From: Gudongella sp034004165
Lineage (GTDB): Bacteria > Bacillota > Clostridia > Tissierellales > Tissierellaceae
Assembly: GCA_034004165.1 (NCBI GenBank)
Contig: JAVEXI010000003.1
Coordinates: 1-64,000 of the forward strand
Direction: 5' to 3'
DNA: 64,000 nucleotides
Below are positions 8,994 to 17,584 of the stretch, in pieces. Each line of letters starts with the position of its first letter. Position 1 is the stretch's first letter. The notes below the pieces were generated by a model. The model did not search any database and was not told the DNA's origin. It worked only from the letters and a program-made list of their open reading frames with translations. The position numbers were made by a program, and so were the translations under genes.

Positions 8994-9878
8994 CTAAACA
9001 AGTATACTAAGCCCTAACGGGATAACCTTAAAAACAGCGGGAAGTTTTCCTCCATATTCCCCATCGATATCAATAACAATTTTATCACCACTAGTAATTT
9101 CGACTTGTCTTGTCTTATAATATATCACTTTAGGGTGATTAATATGTTCACCAGTTAGAACATTAATAAAAATATTTGCAAGTTCTGCAATATCAGCTCT
9201 CTTTATTAGCACAACATCCAAAAGACCATCTACTATATCTGCTTCTGGAGCAAGCTTTTTAAATCCGCCAATAGATGAGCTGTTTGAAATAACAAATAAC
9301 AGAATGTCTTCTTCTGAATGAAATTCTTCGCTGTCAATTTTCACATGAACTGTTTCTAGGCCTTGATTTGCTAGTTCTCTAAAGCCTTCTAGATAATATG
9401 CCATTCTGCCCAATATGGCTTTAACCTCTGGTTGTGCCTGGTACGCAACATTAGACAAAAGACCTCCTGCGGCTACATTGACAAAATAATCTTCATTCAC
9501 ACTACCAATGTCAACATCTATAACTTTGTTTCTCTTGATTAAGTCATAGAATTCATATGCGGTTTTTGGAAGATTAAGATAATTTGCAAAATCATTCACT
9601 GTCCCAGAAGCTAGGATTGCAATGGGTATTTTCCGATCAGAAGTAACAATACCTTTGACGACTTCATTGACGGTTCCGTCTCCACCACATACGACAATTA
9701 AATCGAAATCCTGGCTGCAAGTTTTCTTAGCTTCAAGCATAGCATCGTATTTATTTTTGGTGAAAAACTTACCTATAACATATCCGTCATCCAACAGTAA
9801 TTTACACAGTATGTCTATTTTTTTCTCCATTATCTGCCTTCCAGAAGAAGGGTTAATTATAAATTTAATTTTATTCAT
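8994..9878 (-). CDS. Diacylglycerol kinase / YegS-family lipid kinase
   Basis: 294 residues from the ATG at 9878 (GAGGTG ten bases upstream; alternative ATG at 9887 is too close to it). The N-terminal INPSSGR and the nucleotide-binding GGDGTVNEVV motif define the DAGK catalytic family, with the second lobe (ILASGTVNDFA) also present. Such enzymes phosphorylate diacylglycerol or related lipids at the membrane and recycle it to phosphatidic acid. It is the first gene of the unit with MarR and the giant GGDEF protein. The exact lipid substrate cannot be told from sequence. Confidence 0.88.
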   Translation of the reverse strand: MNKIKFIINPSSGRQIMEKKIDILCKLLLDDGYVIGKFFTKNKYDAMLEAKKTCSQDFDLIVVCGGDGTVNEVVKGIVTSDRKIPIAILASGTVNDFANYLNLPKTAYEFYDLIKRNKVIDVDIGSVNEDYFVNVAAGGLLSNVAYQAQPEVKAILGRMAYYLEGFRELANQGLETVHVKIDSEEFHSEEDILLFVISNSSSIGGFKKLAPEADIVDGLLDVVLIKRADIAELANIFINVLTGEHINHPKVIYYKTRQVEITSGDKIVIDIDGEYGGKLPAVFKVIPLGLSILV

Positions 9879-9973
9879 TGCAATCATACACCTCAAAACA
9901 AAAAATATCATGGGTTCCTATTAATTACACCTATATATAAGTATAACAATTTTTGAATTATTATCAATGTTAG

Positions 9974-9999
9974 TAAAAAAAAGAACCCTAAGGGTTCTT
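9974..9999 (-). terminator. Rho-independent terminator after DUF948 gene
   Basis: Minus strand: AAGAACCC TT.. AGGGTTCTT inverted repeat followed by a run of eight T. It directly follows the stop codon of the DUF948 gene at 9998. Confidence 0.85.
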
Positions 10000-10471
10000 A
10001 AAATTTCTTTAATGTATTTTTTACAATCTCAATTATCTCCTTGGCTATCTCGATGTAATTCGTTACATTCTTAGCATTAAATTGAAAAGACAAAGCAGTT
10101 TCGGCAATAGTATCTGTCAGCAACTCAACTGTCTCACCCAATGTCTCTCCTGTCTTATCAACTAAGCCTGCCAAATCATCAACTTTTGCAGTAATTCCAT
10201 TTACATTGTGTATGACACCACTAACATCTGGTGATACCTCTGTAATTAACTTAGTCGTTTCGTCTGTCAACTTATTAATATTTGCTGTAATTTCAGGAAG
10301 CTGTTTTACCGTTATATCAATCTCTTCTGCATTGGTCTCCAGTATTTTTTGAGCCTGGCTTACAGTTTTATTAATATTCTTAAGTATCATCATTAAATAG
10401 CCAAGTGTACCAATACCCAGCAGGAATAAAATCAACTTCAGCAAATCCTGGAGAGTCAAAGCTACATCCAT
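9998..10471 (-). CDS. DUF948-type membrane-anchored coiled-coil protein
   Basis: 157 residues from the second in-frame ATG (10471), which has GGGGGA at proper spacing; the first ATG (10477) overlaps that site. One N-terminal membrane helix (LLKLILFLLGIGTLGYLMMI) is followed by about 120 residues of amphipathic helix rich in V, T and N at heptad-like spacing, as in DUF948 general-stress proteins. It is the second gene behind YtxH, a pairing also found in Bacillus relatives. A role at the envelope is inferred; no enzymatic motif is visible. Confidence 0.8.
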   Translation of the reverse strand: MDVALTLQDLLKLILFLLGIGTLGYLMMILKNINKTVSQAQKILETNAEEIDITVKQLPEITANINKLTDETTKLITEVSPDVSGVIHNVNGITAKVDDLAGLVDKTGETLGETVELLTDTIAETALSFQFNAKNVTNYIEIAKEIIEIVKNTLKKF

Positions 10472-10498
10472 ATCCATTCCCCCTTAGATTTATTGATC

Positions 10499-10906
10499 TT
10501 ATTCTTCAGTTTCTTCTGAAAGTTCTTCAGCGACCTCCTCTGCGGCTTCTGCAACTTCTTCAGCTACTTCAGCAGCTTTCTCTTTTAACTCCTCTTTCTC
10601 TGCTTTTGCTTTTTCCTTAAACTCTTCCCAATTCTTTTCTACTTCAGTCTTAACTTTTTCTAGTTGCTCTTTTGTTACATCTACAGACTCTTCAACTTTC
10701 TCTTTTACAGTTTCAGCAACTTCTTTAGATTTCTTAGAAATATCTTCTCTGGTTTCTTTCCCTGATTTAGGTGCAAATAACAACCCTGCAGCTGCCCCAA
10801 GAGCAGTACCAAGTGCTGTACCCACAGCTACATTCTTAGCTGTTTCAATTTTCTTTGCTCTTTCAATTTGTTTTCTTTTTTCCTCAATAATCTTATTCAA
10901 TTTCAT
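10499..10906 (-). CDS. YtxH-domain protein
   Basis: 135 residues. The hydrophobic Gly/Ala-rich segment VGTALGTALGAAAGLLFAPK followed by SGKETRE is the YtxH signature. The rest is a very acidic Lys/Glu-rich helix (about 90 residues, pI strongly shifted, repeated EVAEAAEE blocks). Ribosome site AGGGGAGA precedes ATG 10906. In Bacillus, YtxH belongs to general-stress regulons; here it is cotranscribed with the DUF948 gene. Biochemical function is unknown. Confidence 0.85.
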   Translation of the reverse strand: MKLNKIIEEKRKQIERAKKIETAKNVAVGTALGTALGAAAGLLFAPKSGKETREDISKKSKEVAETVKEKVEESVDVTKEQLEKVKTEVEKNWEEFKEKAKAEKEELKEKAAEVAEEVAEAAEEVAEELSEETEE

Positions 10907-11014
10907 AAGTTAATCTCCCCTTTGCGTTTACTATAAGAAACCTTTACCCTAAATGGATAAAGATAATCAAAATTGTTCAAATTGAAGGGTTTTCATAAAC
11001 TTGTTGCTGATTCA

Positions 11015-11043
11015 TTGAAAACATCGCCACCATTTGGTAGAAT
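11015..11043 (+). promoter_or_regulatory. Promoter of the PHP phosphatase gene
   Basis: TTGAAA (11015-11020), 17-bp spacer, TAGAAT (11038-11043), about 30 bp before the ATG at 11075 with GGGAG as ribosome site. Confidence 0.7.
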
Positions 11044-11074
11044 TAAAAAAAATACCTAAATGGGAGAATTGTAA

Positions 11075-11875
11075 ATGTACGATTTCCATATTCATAGTGA
11101 TTTTTCAATTGATTCAAAAACTCCAATGGAAAAAATTGCACTAGCAGCGATAGATAAAAATTTGCGAGCTATTTGCTTTACTGACCACGTTGATTTTGAA
11201 GCTACTGCAGACAAAATTGACCTTATGTTCAGACCACTGGATTATTTTCGTGATATCAACCGGGTTAAATATAAATATAGGGATAAAATTGAGATTTTGG
11301 CAGGAGTTGAAATTGGGATGCAACCTCATCTGACTGAACGCTATCAAAAATTCATTTCAGATTACGGCTTCGACTTTGTTATTATGTCAATACATTCAAT
11401 TGACGGCAAAGATATATTCTTTGATTTCAATGACATGGATATTTCAGCAGATGAAATACTGCTGAAATACTATAATTCAGTTTTAGATAGTGTAAAATCC
11501 TTTGATGATTTTGATGTTTTAGGTCACCTTGATTTTATAGATAGATATCTTCTCATTAGACAAGAAAATTTCAGGTATGATGCTGTAATGGATGTAATAA
11601 AGAATATTCTTATGATATTAATTGAAAAAGGTAAAGGATTAGAGGTTAACACAGGCGGACTTAGATATGGTTTATCTTGGTTTCATCCTAAAACGCAGAT
11701 TCTTAAGCTCTACAAGGACCTTGGCGGGGAAATAATAACCTTTGGTTCTGATACGCATTCAGAGCTACATGTAGGCTTTGAGTATAAAAACGTCGAAAGG
11801 CTTTTGAGAGAGCTCGAATTTAAGTATATATACATATTCAGAGGAAGAAAAAAGTTTCCAATACAAATTGCTTAA
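11075..11875 (+). CDS. PHP-domain phosphatase, histidinol-phosphatase (HisJ/HisK) type
   Basis: 266 residues. PHP metal-binding motifs are in order: DFHIHSDFS at the N terminus, CFTDHVDF, the GVEIGM Glu motif, IMSIHS, LGHLD, and FGSDTH near the C terminus. Together they supply the trinuclear metal site of the PHP superfamily. Length and motif order match polymerase-independent histidinol-phosphate phosphatases, but no his genes are nearby, so the substrate could be another phosphomonoester. It has its own promoter and stands alone. Confidence 0.82.
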   Translation: MYDFHIHSDFSIDSKTPMEKIALAAIDKNLRAICFTDHVDFEATADKIDLMFRPLDYFRDINRVKYKYRDKIEILAGVEIGMQPHLTERYQKFISDYGFDFVIMSIHSIDGKDIFFDFNDMDISADEILLKYYNSVLDSVKSFDDFDVLGHLDFIDRYLLIRQENFRYDAVMDVIKNILMILIEKGKGLEVNTGGLRYGLSWFHPKTQILKLYKDLGGEIITFGSDTHSELHVGFEYKNVERLLRELEFKYIYIFRGRKKFPIQIA

Positions 11876-11876
11876 A

Positions 11877-11906
11877 TAAAAAAAATCAGCACAACAAAGG
11901 CTGATT
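11877..11906 (-). terminator. Second terminator downstream of 6S RNA
   Basis: Minus strand AATCAGC .. GCTGATT stem followed by eight T. It lies directly downstream of the first hairpin and also overlaps the region just after the PHP stop codon. Confidence 0.6.
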
Positions 11907-11924
11907 ATATTATCTAATATTTAT

Positions 11925-11957
11925 CAAAAATAAAAACCCAACGGGTTTTTATTTTTG
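11925..11957. terminator. Symmetric terminator of 6S RNA
   Basis: CAAAAATAAAAACCC AA CGGGTTTTTATTTTTG is an almost perfect inverted repeat with A/T tails on both sides, so it can stop transcription from either direction: 6S RNA on the minus strand and the PHP gene on the plus strand. Confidence 0.8.
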
Positions 11958-12144
11958 ATTGTTCCCGCAATGCCGTCCTCCCAACTAATTCACACCCGCG
12001 TACTTGCAGGTGGGTGTCTAGCCTAAAGCCTTTGACTACTTTCTTAATGAAAACATGTCATTAACCTTCGAACGATTGACTCCCGTATTCGATATGTCGG
12101 TTGAATTACGAGGGAATAACGCACACCGCAGAAATTCTTCTCTT
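11925..12144 (-). ncRNA. ssrS: 6S RNA
   Basis: This stretch of some 320 bp between genes holds no ORF but a complete small-RNA unit on the minus strand: a strong promoter (12151-12179), about 200 transcribed nt and a terminator (11925-11957). The 5' part TTTCTGCGGTGT can pair over 12 bases with GGCATTGCGGGAA near the 3' end, giving the closing stem of 6S RNA. Between them lie a Pu/Py-unequal central region and the hairpin CACCCACCTGC/GCGGGTGTG on the 3' arm. 6S RNA mimics an open promoter and binds sigma-A RNA polymerase. The terminal stem, size and promoter support the call; an Rfam covariance search would settle it. Confidence 0.82.
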
Positions 12145-12150
12145 AAGGCT

Positions 12151-12179
12151 ATTATACTATTAAAGTTCTTAAATTTCAA
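12151..12179 (-). promoter_or_regulatory. Promoter of 6S RNA
   Basis: Minus-strand TTGAAA (12174-12179), 17-bp spacer, perfect TATAAT (12151-12156). The start should fall at an A near 12144. It overlaps the end of the convergent-side rluA gene region (stop at 12194) without touching it. Confidence 0.8.
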
Positions 12180-12193
12180 GAAAAATGCAAGAA

Positions 12194-13084
12194 TCATTTA
12201 GCTTGCAATTCATATTTTGCTTTTTCCATGTCCTCAGGAATAGGAGCTGATAATTTGACGATGGATTTTGTTTCAGGTGAAATAAATTCAATTTCGTGAG
12301 AATGAAGCGCTTGTCTACCTATATGCTCTGTACTTTCACCGTACAATTGATCTCCTAACACAGGATGCCCTATTGATGACATATGAACTCTTATCTGATG
12401 GGTTCTCCCAGTTTTAAGCTCTAACTCTAACAACGTATGTCCTCTCAGCTTCTCAACTGTATTGTAAAGAGTAATTGATGGAAGCCCTTGCTCACTGACA
12501 CAATAACCAATTCCGTTTTCACATTTTGAGATGGGTAAGTTGATTTTGCCACTATAATCATTTATTTCTCCTACTACTATTGCAATATAGCGCTTTCTTA
12601 TACTATCTCGTTCCATTTCAGCAGCTAAAAACTGATGGGCATATGAATTTTTAGCGTAAATAATAATACCTGAAGTATCTCTGTCAAGTCTGTTGACTAA
12701 TCTTATCTTTCTTTTGAGATTTTTAGATTTAAAGTAACTTGCGACACCATTTGATAGAGTACCGTTTAAAATATTTTTTGTAGGATGGACAACAATAAAA
12801 GGTGGTTTGTTGATTACAAGAGTATCTCTATCTTCATATAAAACATCAATTTTTAAGTCCTCTGGTTCAACATCATACTCCTCATCCTCTAGGATTATAT
12901 TAATTCTATCTCCCTTTTTTAACACTGTTTTTTTATGTTGAGCTTCTTCATTTATATAAATATAGCCGTTTTTCAAGAGCCTTCTGTACAGACGTCCAGA
13001 AATATGGTTACCCTTTAAAAAATTTTCAAGAGTTATGTTATTATCGCTACAGCTTAATTGAATTTGCTCATTTTTTGTTCTCAT
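12194..13084 (-). CDS. RluA-family rRNA/tRNA pseudouridine synthase
   Basis: 296 residues. An N-terminal S4-like RNA-binding region is followed by the RluA catalytic domain with the signature RLDRDTSGIIIYAKN carrying the catalytic Asp, plus LKTGRTHQIRVHMSSIGHPV. Such enzymes isomerise specific uridines in rRNA. Start ATG 13084; AAAGGAGT lies 15 nt upstream, a rather long spacing. A second RluA paralogue lies at 30446-31405. Which uridine is modified cannot be told. Confidence 0.9.
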   Translation of the reverse strand: MRTKNEQIQLSCSDNNITLENFLKGNHISGRLYRRLLKNGYIYINEEAQHKKTVLKKGDRINIILEDEEYDVEPEDLKIDVLYEDRDTLVINKPPFIVVHPTKNILNGTLSNGVASYFKSKNLKRKIRLVNRLDRDTSGIIIYAKNSYAHQFLAAEMERDSIRKRYIAIVVGEINDYSGKINLPISKCENGIGYCVSEQGLPSITLYNTVEKLRGHTLLELELKTGRTHQIRVHMSSIGHPVLGDQLYGESTEHIGRQALHSHEIEFISPETKSIVKLSAPIPEDMEKAKYELQAK

Positions 13085-13175
13085 ATCTCGTTTTATTGGA
13101 CTCCTTTCAATACGGTTAGTAATATGTTAAAATTAGATTATCTTCAACGAAATAATCTGGAGAGAGGCGAAATCA

Positions 13176-13982
13176 ATGCAGGAAAACCGCATAATCAACA
13201 TCATCTCAAACAAGAATTATGAATCTAGAAAAACAGCTGCACTTCTATCAGACAAACTTAAAGATCGTGGCCTTCTGCCAACGGAGACATACGATAAAAA
13301 TGCAGAACTTAATATTTGCATTGGAGGAGACGGTGCATTTTTAAGAGCAATCCATCGAAATGCATTTCCAGAGATACCTTTTGTCGGCATAAATACTGGC
13401 CATTTAGGATTTTTCCAAGAGATTTCCCCTAAAGACATTGACATTTTTATTGATAGGTATCTGAACAACGACTATACCACTGAAAATATTTTTCTAGTTG
13501 AAGCAAAAGTCTGCACTAAGACCAAATGTTTCTATCTAATTGGCATAAATGAAATAGTGATTAAAGGCGTAAAATCAAAGATAGTCCATCTTGATGTTTA
13601 TATCGATGACAACCACTTGGAAAAATTTAGTGGTGATGGACTTATTGTCTCTACTCCTGCTGGAAGTACTGGCTACAATTTTTCCGTAGGGGGAAGCATT
13701 GTATACCCAAGTCTTCAGTCACTACAAATTACACCTCTTGCTCCCATAAGCTCCAGTGCTTACAGAAGCCTTCCTAACAGTGCAATCATACCAGGAGATT
13801 CAACTATTGTTATTAAACCTGAATACAGATACGAAAATTCTATTCTCGTAGTTAATGACGGAATGGAATTTAAATATGATTCTATACTTTCAGTTGACTT
13901 AACAATGTCTTCAAAGAGCGTTTATAAACTTAACTTTAGCAAAGATACTTACTGGAACAATCTCAAAAGCAAATTCCTTTAA
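13176..13982 (+). CDS. nadK: NAD kinase
   Basis: 268 residues, normal length. The ATP/polyphosphate site GGDGAFLRAI (near residue 50), the NAD-binding NTGHLGF and the C-terminal family motif GDGLIVSTPAGSTGYNFS are all present. It phosphorylates NAD to NADP in the cytosol. It has the ribosome site GAGAGGCGA, and is divergent from rluA, sharing the 90-bp intergenic region. It converges on the PBP gene, leaving only 7 bp between stops. Confidence 0.93.
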   Translation: MQENRIINIISNKNYESRKTAALLSDKLKDRGLLPTETYDKNAELNICIGGDGAFLRAIHRNAFPEIPFVGINTGHLGFFQEISPKDIDIFIDRYLNNDYTTENIFLVEAKVCTKTKCFYLIGINEIVIKGVKSKIVHLDVYIDDNHLEKFSGDGLIVSTPAGSTGYNFSVGGSIVYPSLQSLQITPLAPISSSAYRSLPNSAIIPGDSTIVIKPEYRYENSILVVNDGMEFKYDSILSVDLTMSSKSVYKLNFSKDTYWNNLKSKFL

Positions 13983-13989
13983 TTTTCTT

Positions 13990-15396
13990 TTATGGTGTTC
14001 CCAGTACATCAATTGCATATCGTATCATTTTGCCTGCGATTGGAGCTGCTGCAGCACCACCTGTAGATCCCTCTTCTTCAAGTATGACAACTACTGTAAC
14101 CTTTGGATCGTCAGCTGGTGCAAAGCCTGCAAACCAGGCATGATTTTTGCCCGATTGGTTTTCAGCAGTCCCAGTCTTTCCTGCTACTGTTATGCCGCTA
14201 ATCCCTGCATTGACCCCTGTACCAGATTTAACTACTTCTATCATCATGTCTTTTAACATAGTATTTTCTTTCGAATCTCCAATAACACCCAGCTCTGTCT
14301 CTTTGTAATGATATATTTTTTTATTCTCTGGCGAAGTTACTTCTTTTACAATAACAGGCTTTATCATTTTTCCGTCGTTTGCAATTGCTGATACCATCAT
14401 TGCAATATTTAACGGAGTCGCAAGCACTTTTCCCTGCCCAATCCCTGCAGCTGCTAATTCGGTAGTACTTAGATTTGTTTCTGGGAACTCTGAACTCGAA
14501 GTTTCAAGGTCAAAATCAAACTTTCTATTGAAGTAGTATTCTTTTGCTACTGGCAAAAGTCTCGCTTGTCCTAATTCTACAGCTTTCATAGTAAAATAAG
14601 TGTTACATGAAACTGCAAAAGCTTCAGTTAAATCCAGCTCCCCGTGGCTTTTCCCATCGTAATCCCTAAATTCTTTCCCATCGATAATAATTTTGCCTTC
14701 ACAGATAAAAGTCTCAGTCTCTTTGCTATCTCTTAAAAGAGCTGTCGCTGTAATAATTTTAAAAACTGATCCCGGAGGATAAAGACCTTGTGTTGCTCTA
14801 TTAAATAATGGACTACCAGAATCTTCTGATATGCTCTGCCAATCTTTGGAAAGATTGTTAACATTGAAATCAGGTAAACTGACCATAGCAAGGATTTCTC
14901 CTGTCTTTGGACTCATTATAATAATGCTGCCCTTCTTACCAGCCAAAGCTTCGTATGCATGTGCCTGTAAATTGGTGTTTATAGTAAGATAAATATTATT
15001 TCCAACTCCACCAGGATTTATCAATTCTATTAATTCACTGACAGGAGACTTCTCATTTGCACCTATAAGATATGAGTTCCAGCTTTTCTCAATTCCTGAT
15101 TTACCGTATTCTCGGCTTGAGTAACCGATGATGTGGCTATACAACCTGTCATACATATACTTTCTTTCAGTTACACCGTCAATGTTTTCTGAGTAAGCTA
15201 AGAGTCTGCCTTCTGAGTCGTAAATACTTCCTCTTACAACTTTCTCTTCATTGAGCCATAATCTCTTGTTGTAAGCATTCTCTTTTATACCCTCTGCCAT
15301 AAATATTTGAAAATAGCTCATGTATAAGATCTGGATGACAAAACCAGAAAGAATTGTGACTAGTAAAATTAAAATTCTCTTCTTCTCTCTTTTCAT
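13990..15396 (-). CDS. Class B penicillin-binding protein (PbpA/FtsI-type transpeptidase)
   Basis: 468 residues. One N-terminal membrane anchor (ILILLVTILSGFVIQILYM) precedes a transpeptidase domain with all three active-site motifs: SVFK with the nucleophilic Ser near residue 209, SCN, and KTGTAEN near 404. The dimerisation domain is short, as in the PbpA type. It crosslinks peptidoglycan outside the membrane. The start overlaps the ftsW/spoVE-like stop by 4 bp, and FHA protein, glycosyltransferase and PBP form one operon, a SEDS-PBP pair. Confidence 0.93.
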   Translation of the reverse strand: MKREKKRILILLVTILSGFVIQILYMSYFQIFMAEGIKENAYNKRLWLNEEKVVRGSIYDSEGRLLAYSENIDGVTERKYMYDRLYSHIIGYSSREYGKSGIEKSWNSYLIGANEKSPVSELIELINPGGVGNNIYLTINTNLQAHAYEALAGKKGSIIIMSPKTGEILAMVSLPDFNVNNLSKDWQSISEDSGSPLFNRATQGLYPPGSVFKIITATALLRDSKETETFICEGKIIIDGKEFRDYDGKSHGELDLTEAFAVSCNTYFTMKAVELGQARLLPVAKEYYFNRKFDFDLETSSSEFPETNLSTTELAAAGIGQGKVLATPLNIAMMVSAIANDGKMIKPVIVKEVTSPENKKIYHYKETELGVIGDSKENTMLKDMMIEVVKSGTGVNAGISGITVAGKTGTAENQSGKNHAWFAGFAPADDPKVTVVVILEEEGSTGGAAAAPIAGKMIRYAIDVLGTP

Positions 15397-16622
15397 CTTT
15401 CGACCTCCACTGTCTTCTTCTCTGAAGCCCCTTGCAATATTCCAAGAGCAATAAAGCTAAATAACACAGATGAGCCTCCATAAGATACAAAGGGCAGAGT
15501 CAGTCCTGTAAGGGGTATCATTTTCAAGACGCCACCTATAATTACAAAAGCTTGTAATCCAAACATCAGAGTTATTCCAAGTGCTAAAATCTTGTAAAAC
15601 ATATCTCTTTGTCTAAGAGCTATTTTAAAGCCCCTGTAAACAAATATCATGTATAGCATAATGATGCCAATCCCAGTAAATATCCCCATTTCTTCGACAA
15701 TTGAAGAGAAAATGAAGTCATTATAAGACAACGGTATATAATAAGGGTTTCCCCTGCCAAGTCCAGTTCCAAAATAGCTGCCCTCAGCAATAGCAAACAT
15801 GGATTGAATAATCTGATATCCTTTATTGTCAATATAAGGCCATGGATTAAGCCAGGTAAGAACTCTGGTTTTAACATGATCAAATATTAAATATGCAGTA
15901 ATTCCGCCTATGGTGAAAAGGCCAGCATTAACTCTTAGAGCGATTCTATCCTGAGAATATATGTATTGAAGGCCTGTATATACACCTAAAAATATCAATG
16001 CTGTCCCCAGATCACGCTGAACAAACAATAATCCTATAAATGAATACACTACTGCAAGTACAAAATATTCGCCATATTTATATTTTTTAAATCGTTTGTT
16101 GTCAGCGTAATAACAAGCGAGTATAAATATCAGCGCTATTTTGATAGCTTCAGCTGGCTGCACGCTCATTCCTTTGAAATTAATCCAATTAATTGCTCCA
16201 TGCTTTCTATCTCCAAGTACCAAAGTCACGGCAAACAAAAAATAGCTTATCCCCATGTACGGAAATATAAGCTTATTCCAGAAATCAAATTTAATTATCA
16301 TCAAATAACTGATGAAGAAAGCAACAATTCCTATAGTAAGCCACAAAAGTTGTCTTAACCCAAGGTTAGCACTTAGTCTGTATATCATGATAACTCCTAT
16401 TGACATCAACATGCTAACTATCAAAAAAATATATACATCCCCATAAGTAATCTTAAGGAGATAGTAATTAGATAAATATACCAGAAGTATCAAGCCAACT
16501 GCAAGAATAAGAGTTTTTATATCGAGACTGTCTCTTCTGTAAGTTAAAATTAACCCCAGAGAAGCAATTTCAAACATCAATAGCAGTCTTCTTGGCAATT
16601 TCCCGTCAATAATGCTTTTCAT
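15393..16622 (-). CDS. SEDS-family peptidoglycan glycosyltransferase (FtsW/RodA/SpoVE)
   Basis: 409 residues, about ten membrane helices. Hallmarks are FVQRDLGTALI, GRGNPYYIPLSYNDFIFSSI and the last-helix motif PLTGLTLPFVSYGGSS. It polymerises lipid II together with the class B PBP encoded next, with which it overlaps by 4 bp. The second in-frame ATG (16622) has AGAGG at good spacing and is preferred over 16628. Which of FtsW, RodA or SpoVE it is cannot be told without a tree; the FHA neighbour resembles clostridial and actinobacterial rodA clusters. Confidence 0.92.
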   Translation of the reverse strand: MKSIIDGKLPRRLLLMFEIASLGLILTYRRDSLDIKTLILAVGLILLVYLSNYYLLKITYGDVYIFLIVSMLMSIGVIMIYRLSANLGLRQLLWLTIGIVAFFISYLMIIKFDFWNKLIFPYMGISYFLFAVTLVLGDRKHGAINWINFKGMSVQPAEAIKIALIFILACYYADNKRFKKYKYGEYFVLAVVYSFIGLLFVQRDLGTALIFLGVYTGLQYIYSQDRIALRVNAGLFTIGGITAYLIFDHVKTRVLTWLNPWPYIDNKGYQIIQSMFAIAEGSYFGTGLGRGNPYYIPLSYNDFIFSSIVEEMGIFTGIGIIMLYMIFVYRGFKIALRQRDMFYKILALGITLMFGLQAFVIIGGVLKMIPLTGLTLPFVSYGGSSVLFSFIALGILQGASEKKTVEVER

Positions 16623-16632
16623 ATTCATACCT

Positions 16633-17064
16633 CTACATTCTGTTAACGAAAATAAACTCTAATTCTCCAACGCCAATCACATCACCATTTGCTATTCTAC
16701 TTGCATCGGAAATCCGAGTTCTATTCAAATATGTTCCATTTGAACTTTCTAAGTCAACAATAAAATACTGGTTCCCATCTTTGCTAATTTTAAAGTGATG
16801 TTTGGAAATATAAGGATCCTTTATTACAATACTATTGTCCTTCCCACGTCCCAGAGTCAGCTCATCCTCAATAGAATAAGAATCTTCAACTCTATATGGC
16901 AGAGAATCCAGCCTGTTTAATAACTTAATATATGTAGCTGAATCATTCTGTCTAGTCTCCATAGCTCTAATATCCAAATATATCATCCTGATAATGACGA
17001 AGATGAACATATAAATAATAAAGACAAAGAAATACTTAAATATTATCGATAACAAATCAAACAT
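16633..17064 (-). CDS. Membrane-anchored FHA-domain protein
   Basis: 143 residues. One N-terminal membrane helix (IIFKYFFVFIIYMFIFVIIR) and a C-terminal FHA domain with the phosphothreonine-binding residues in LGRGKDNSIVI, SKHHFKI and LESSNGTYLN. FHA proteins read Ser/Thr phosphorylation; as first gene of the SEDS-PBP operon it may tie cell-wall synthesis to a Ser/Thr kinase. No active kinase gene is in the window (the large kinase-like protein looks inactive). Confidence 0.92.
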   Translation of the reverse strand: MFDLLSIIFKYFFVFIIYMFIFVIIRMIYLDIRAMETRQNDSATYIKLLNRLDSLPYRVEDSYSIEDELTLGRGKDNSIVIKDPYISKHHFKISKDGNQYFIVDLESSNGTYLNRTRISDASRIANGDVIGVGELEFIFVNRM

Positions 17065-17188
17065 CTGGCAGTCACCTCTTCTTCAATGTTACCATAAAGG
17101 ATAAATTTAGTGAATTATTTTCAATACCTATATAAATGCTATCTTCAATTTGATACAATATTATCATAATGGAGCAGGAGGTGTGATA

Positions 17189-17578
17189 ATGAAGAAGCTA
17201 ATGAGATCATCATCTGACAGGTATTTACTAGGAGTTTGTGGAGGCCTGGCCGAATACTTGAATATAGACTCAACAATAGTAAGATTAGCATGGTTTTTCT
17301 TGTCAATTTTCTCGTTTTTTACTTTTGGAGTTATATATCTTATATGCGGAGCTGTAATCCCCATGGATAATATTAATACTAATAGTGAATCAAATAGAAA
17401 TTCAAGTGCTGGTGGCAGGCTAATTATGGGACTCTCTCTAATAATTGTTGGTTCTTTTTTACTTGCACGGTTATTATTCCCATGGTTCCCCATATACTTT
17501 AGACAAGCACTTAAGTATTGGCCTTCACTATTGATAATTTTAGGGCTCTACATTATAGTCAAACGAAAGGATGACTGA
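17189..17578 (+). CDS. PspC-domain membrane protein
   Basis: 129 residues from the ATG at 17189, which follows AGGAGGTG; an upstream in-frame ATG has no ribosome site. The N-terminal PspC signature reads RYLLGVCGGLAEYLNIDSTI and RLAWFFLSIFSF. Two more hydrophobic segments follow, the last near the C terminus. PspC proteins are envelope-stress sensors or toxins-antidotes in enterobacteria; in Firmicutes their role is poorly known. It leads a short run with recX and the UPF0213 gene. Confidence 0.88.
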   Translation: MKKLMRSSSDRYLLGVCGGLAEYLNIDSTIVRLAWFFLSIFSFFTFGVIYLICGAVIPMDNINTNSESNRNSSAGGRLIMGLSLIIVGSFLLARLLFPWFPIYFRQALKYWPSLLIILGLYIIVKRKDD

Positions 17579-17584
17579 TTTTAT

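Noticed and set aside
9622..9924. Plus-strand ORF antisense to the lipid kinase, and many similar antisense frames of 60-200 codons across the window
   Set aside because: They lie opposite genes with clear domains, lack ribosome sites and encode no recognisable motif.
10405..10620. Leu/Gln-rich plus-strand frame opposite YtxH
   Set aside because: It is the antisense of a Glu/Lys/Ala-rich repeat, which gives such a composition automatically.
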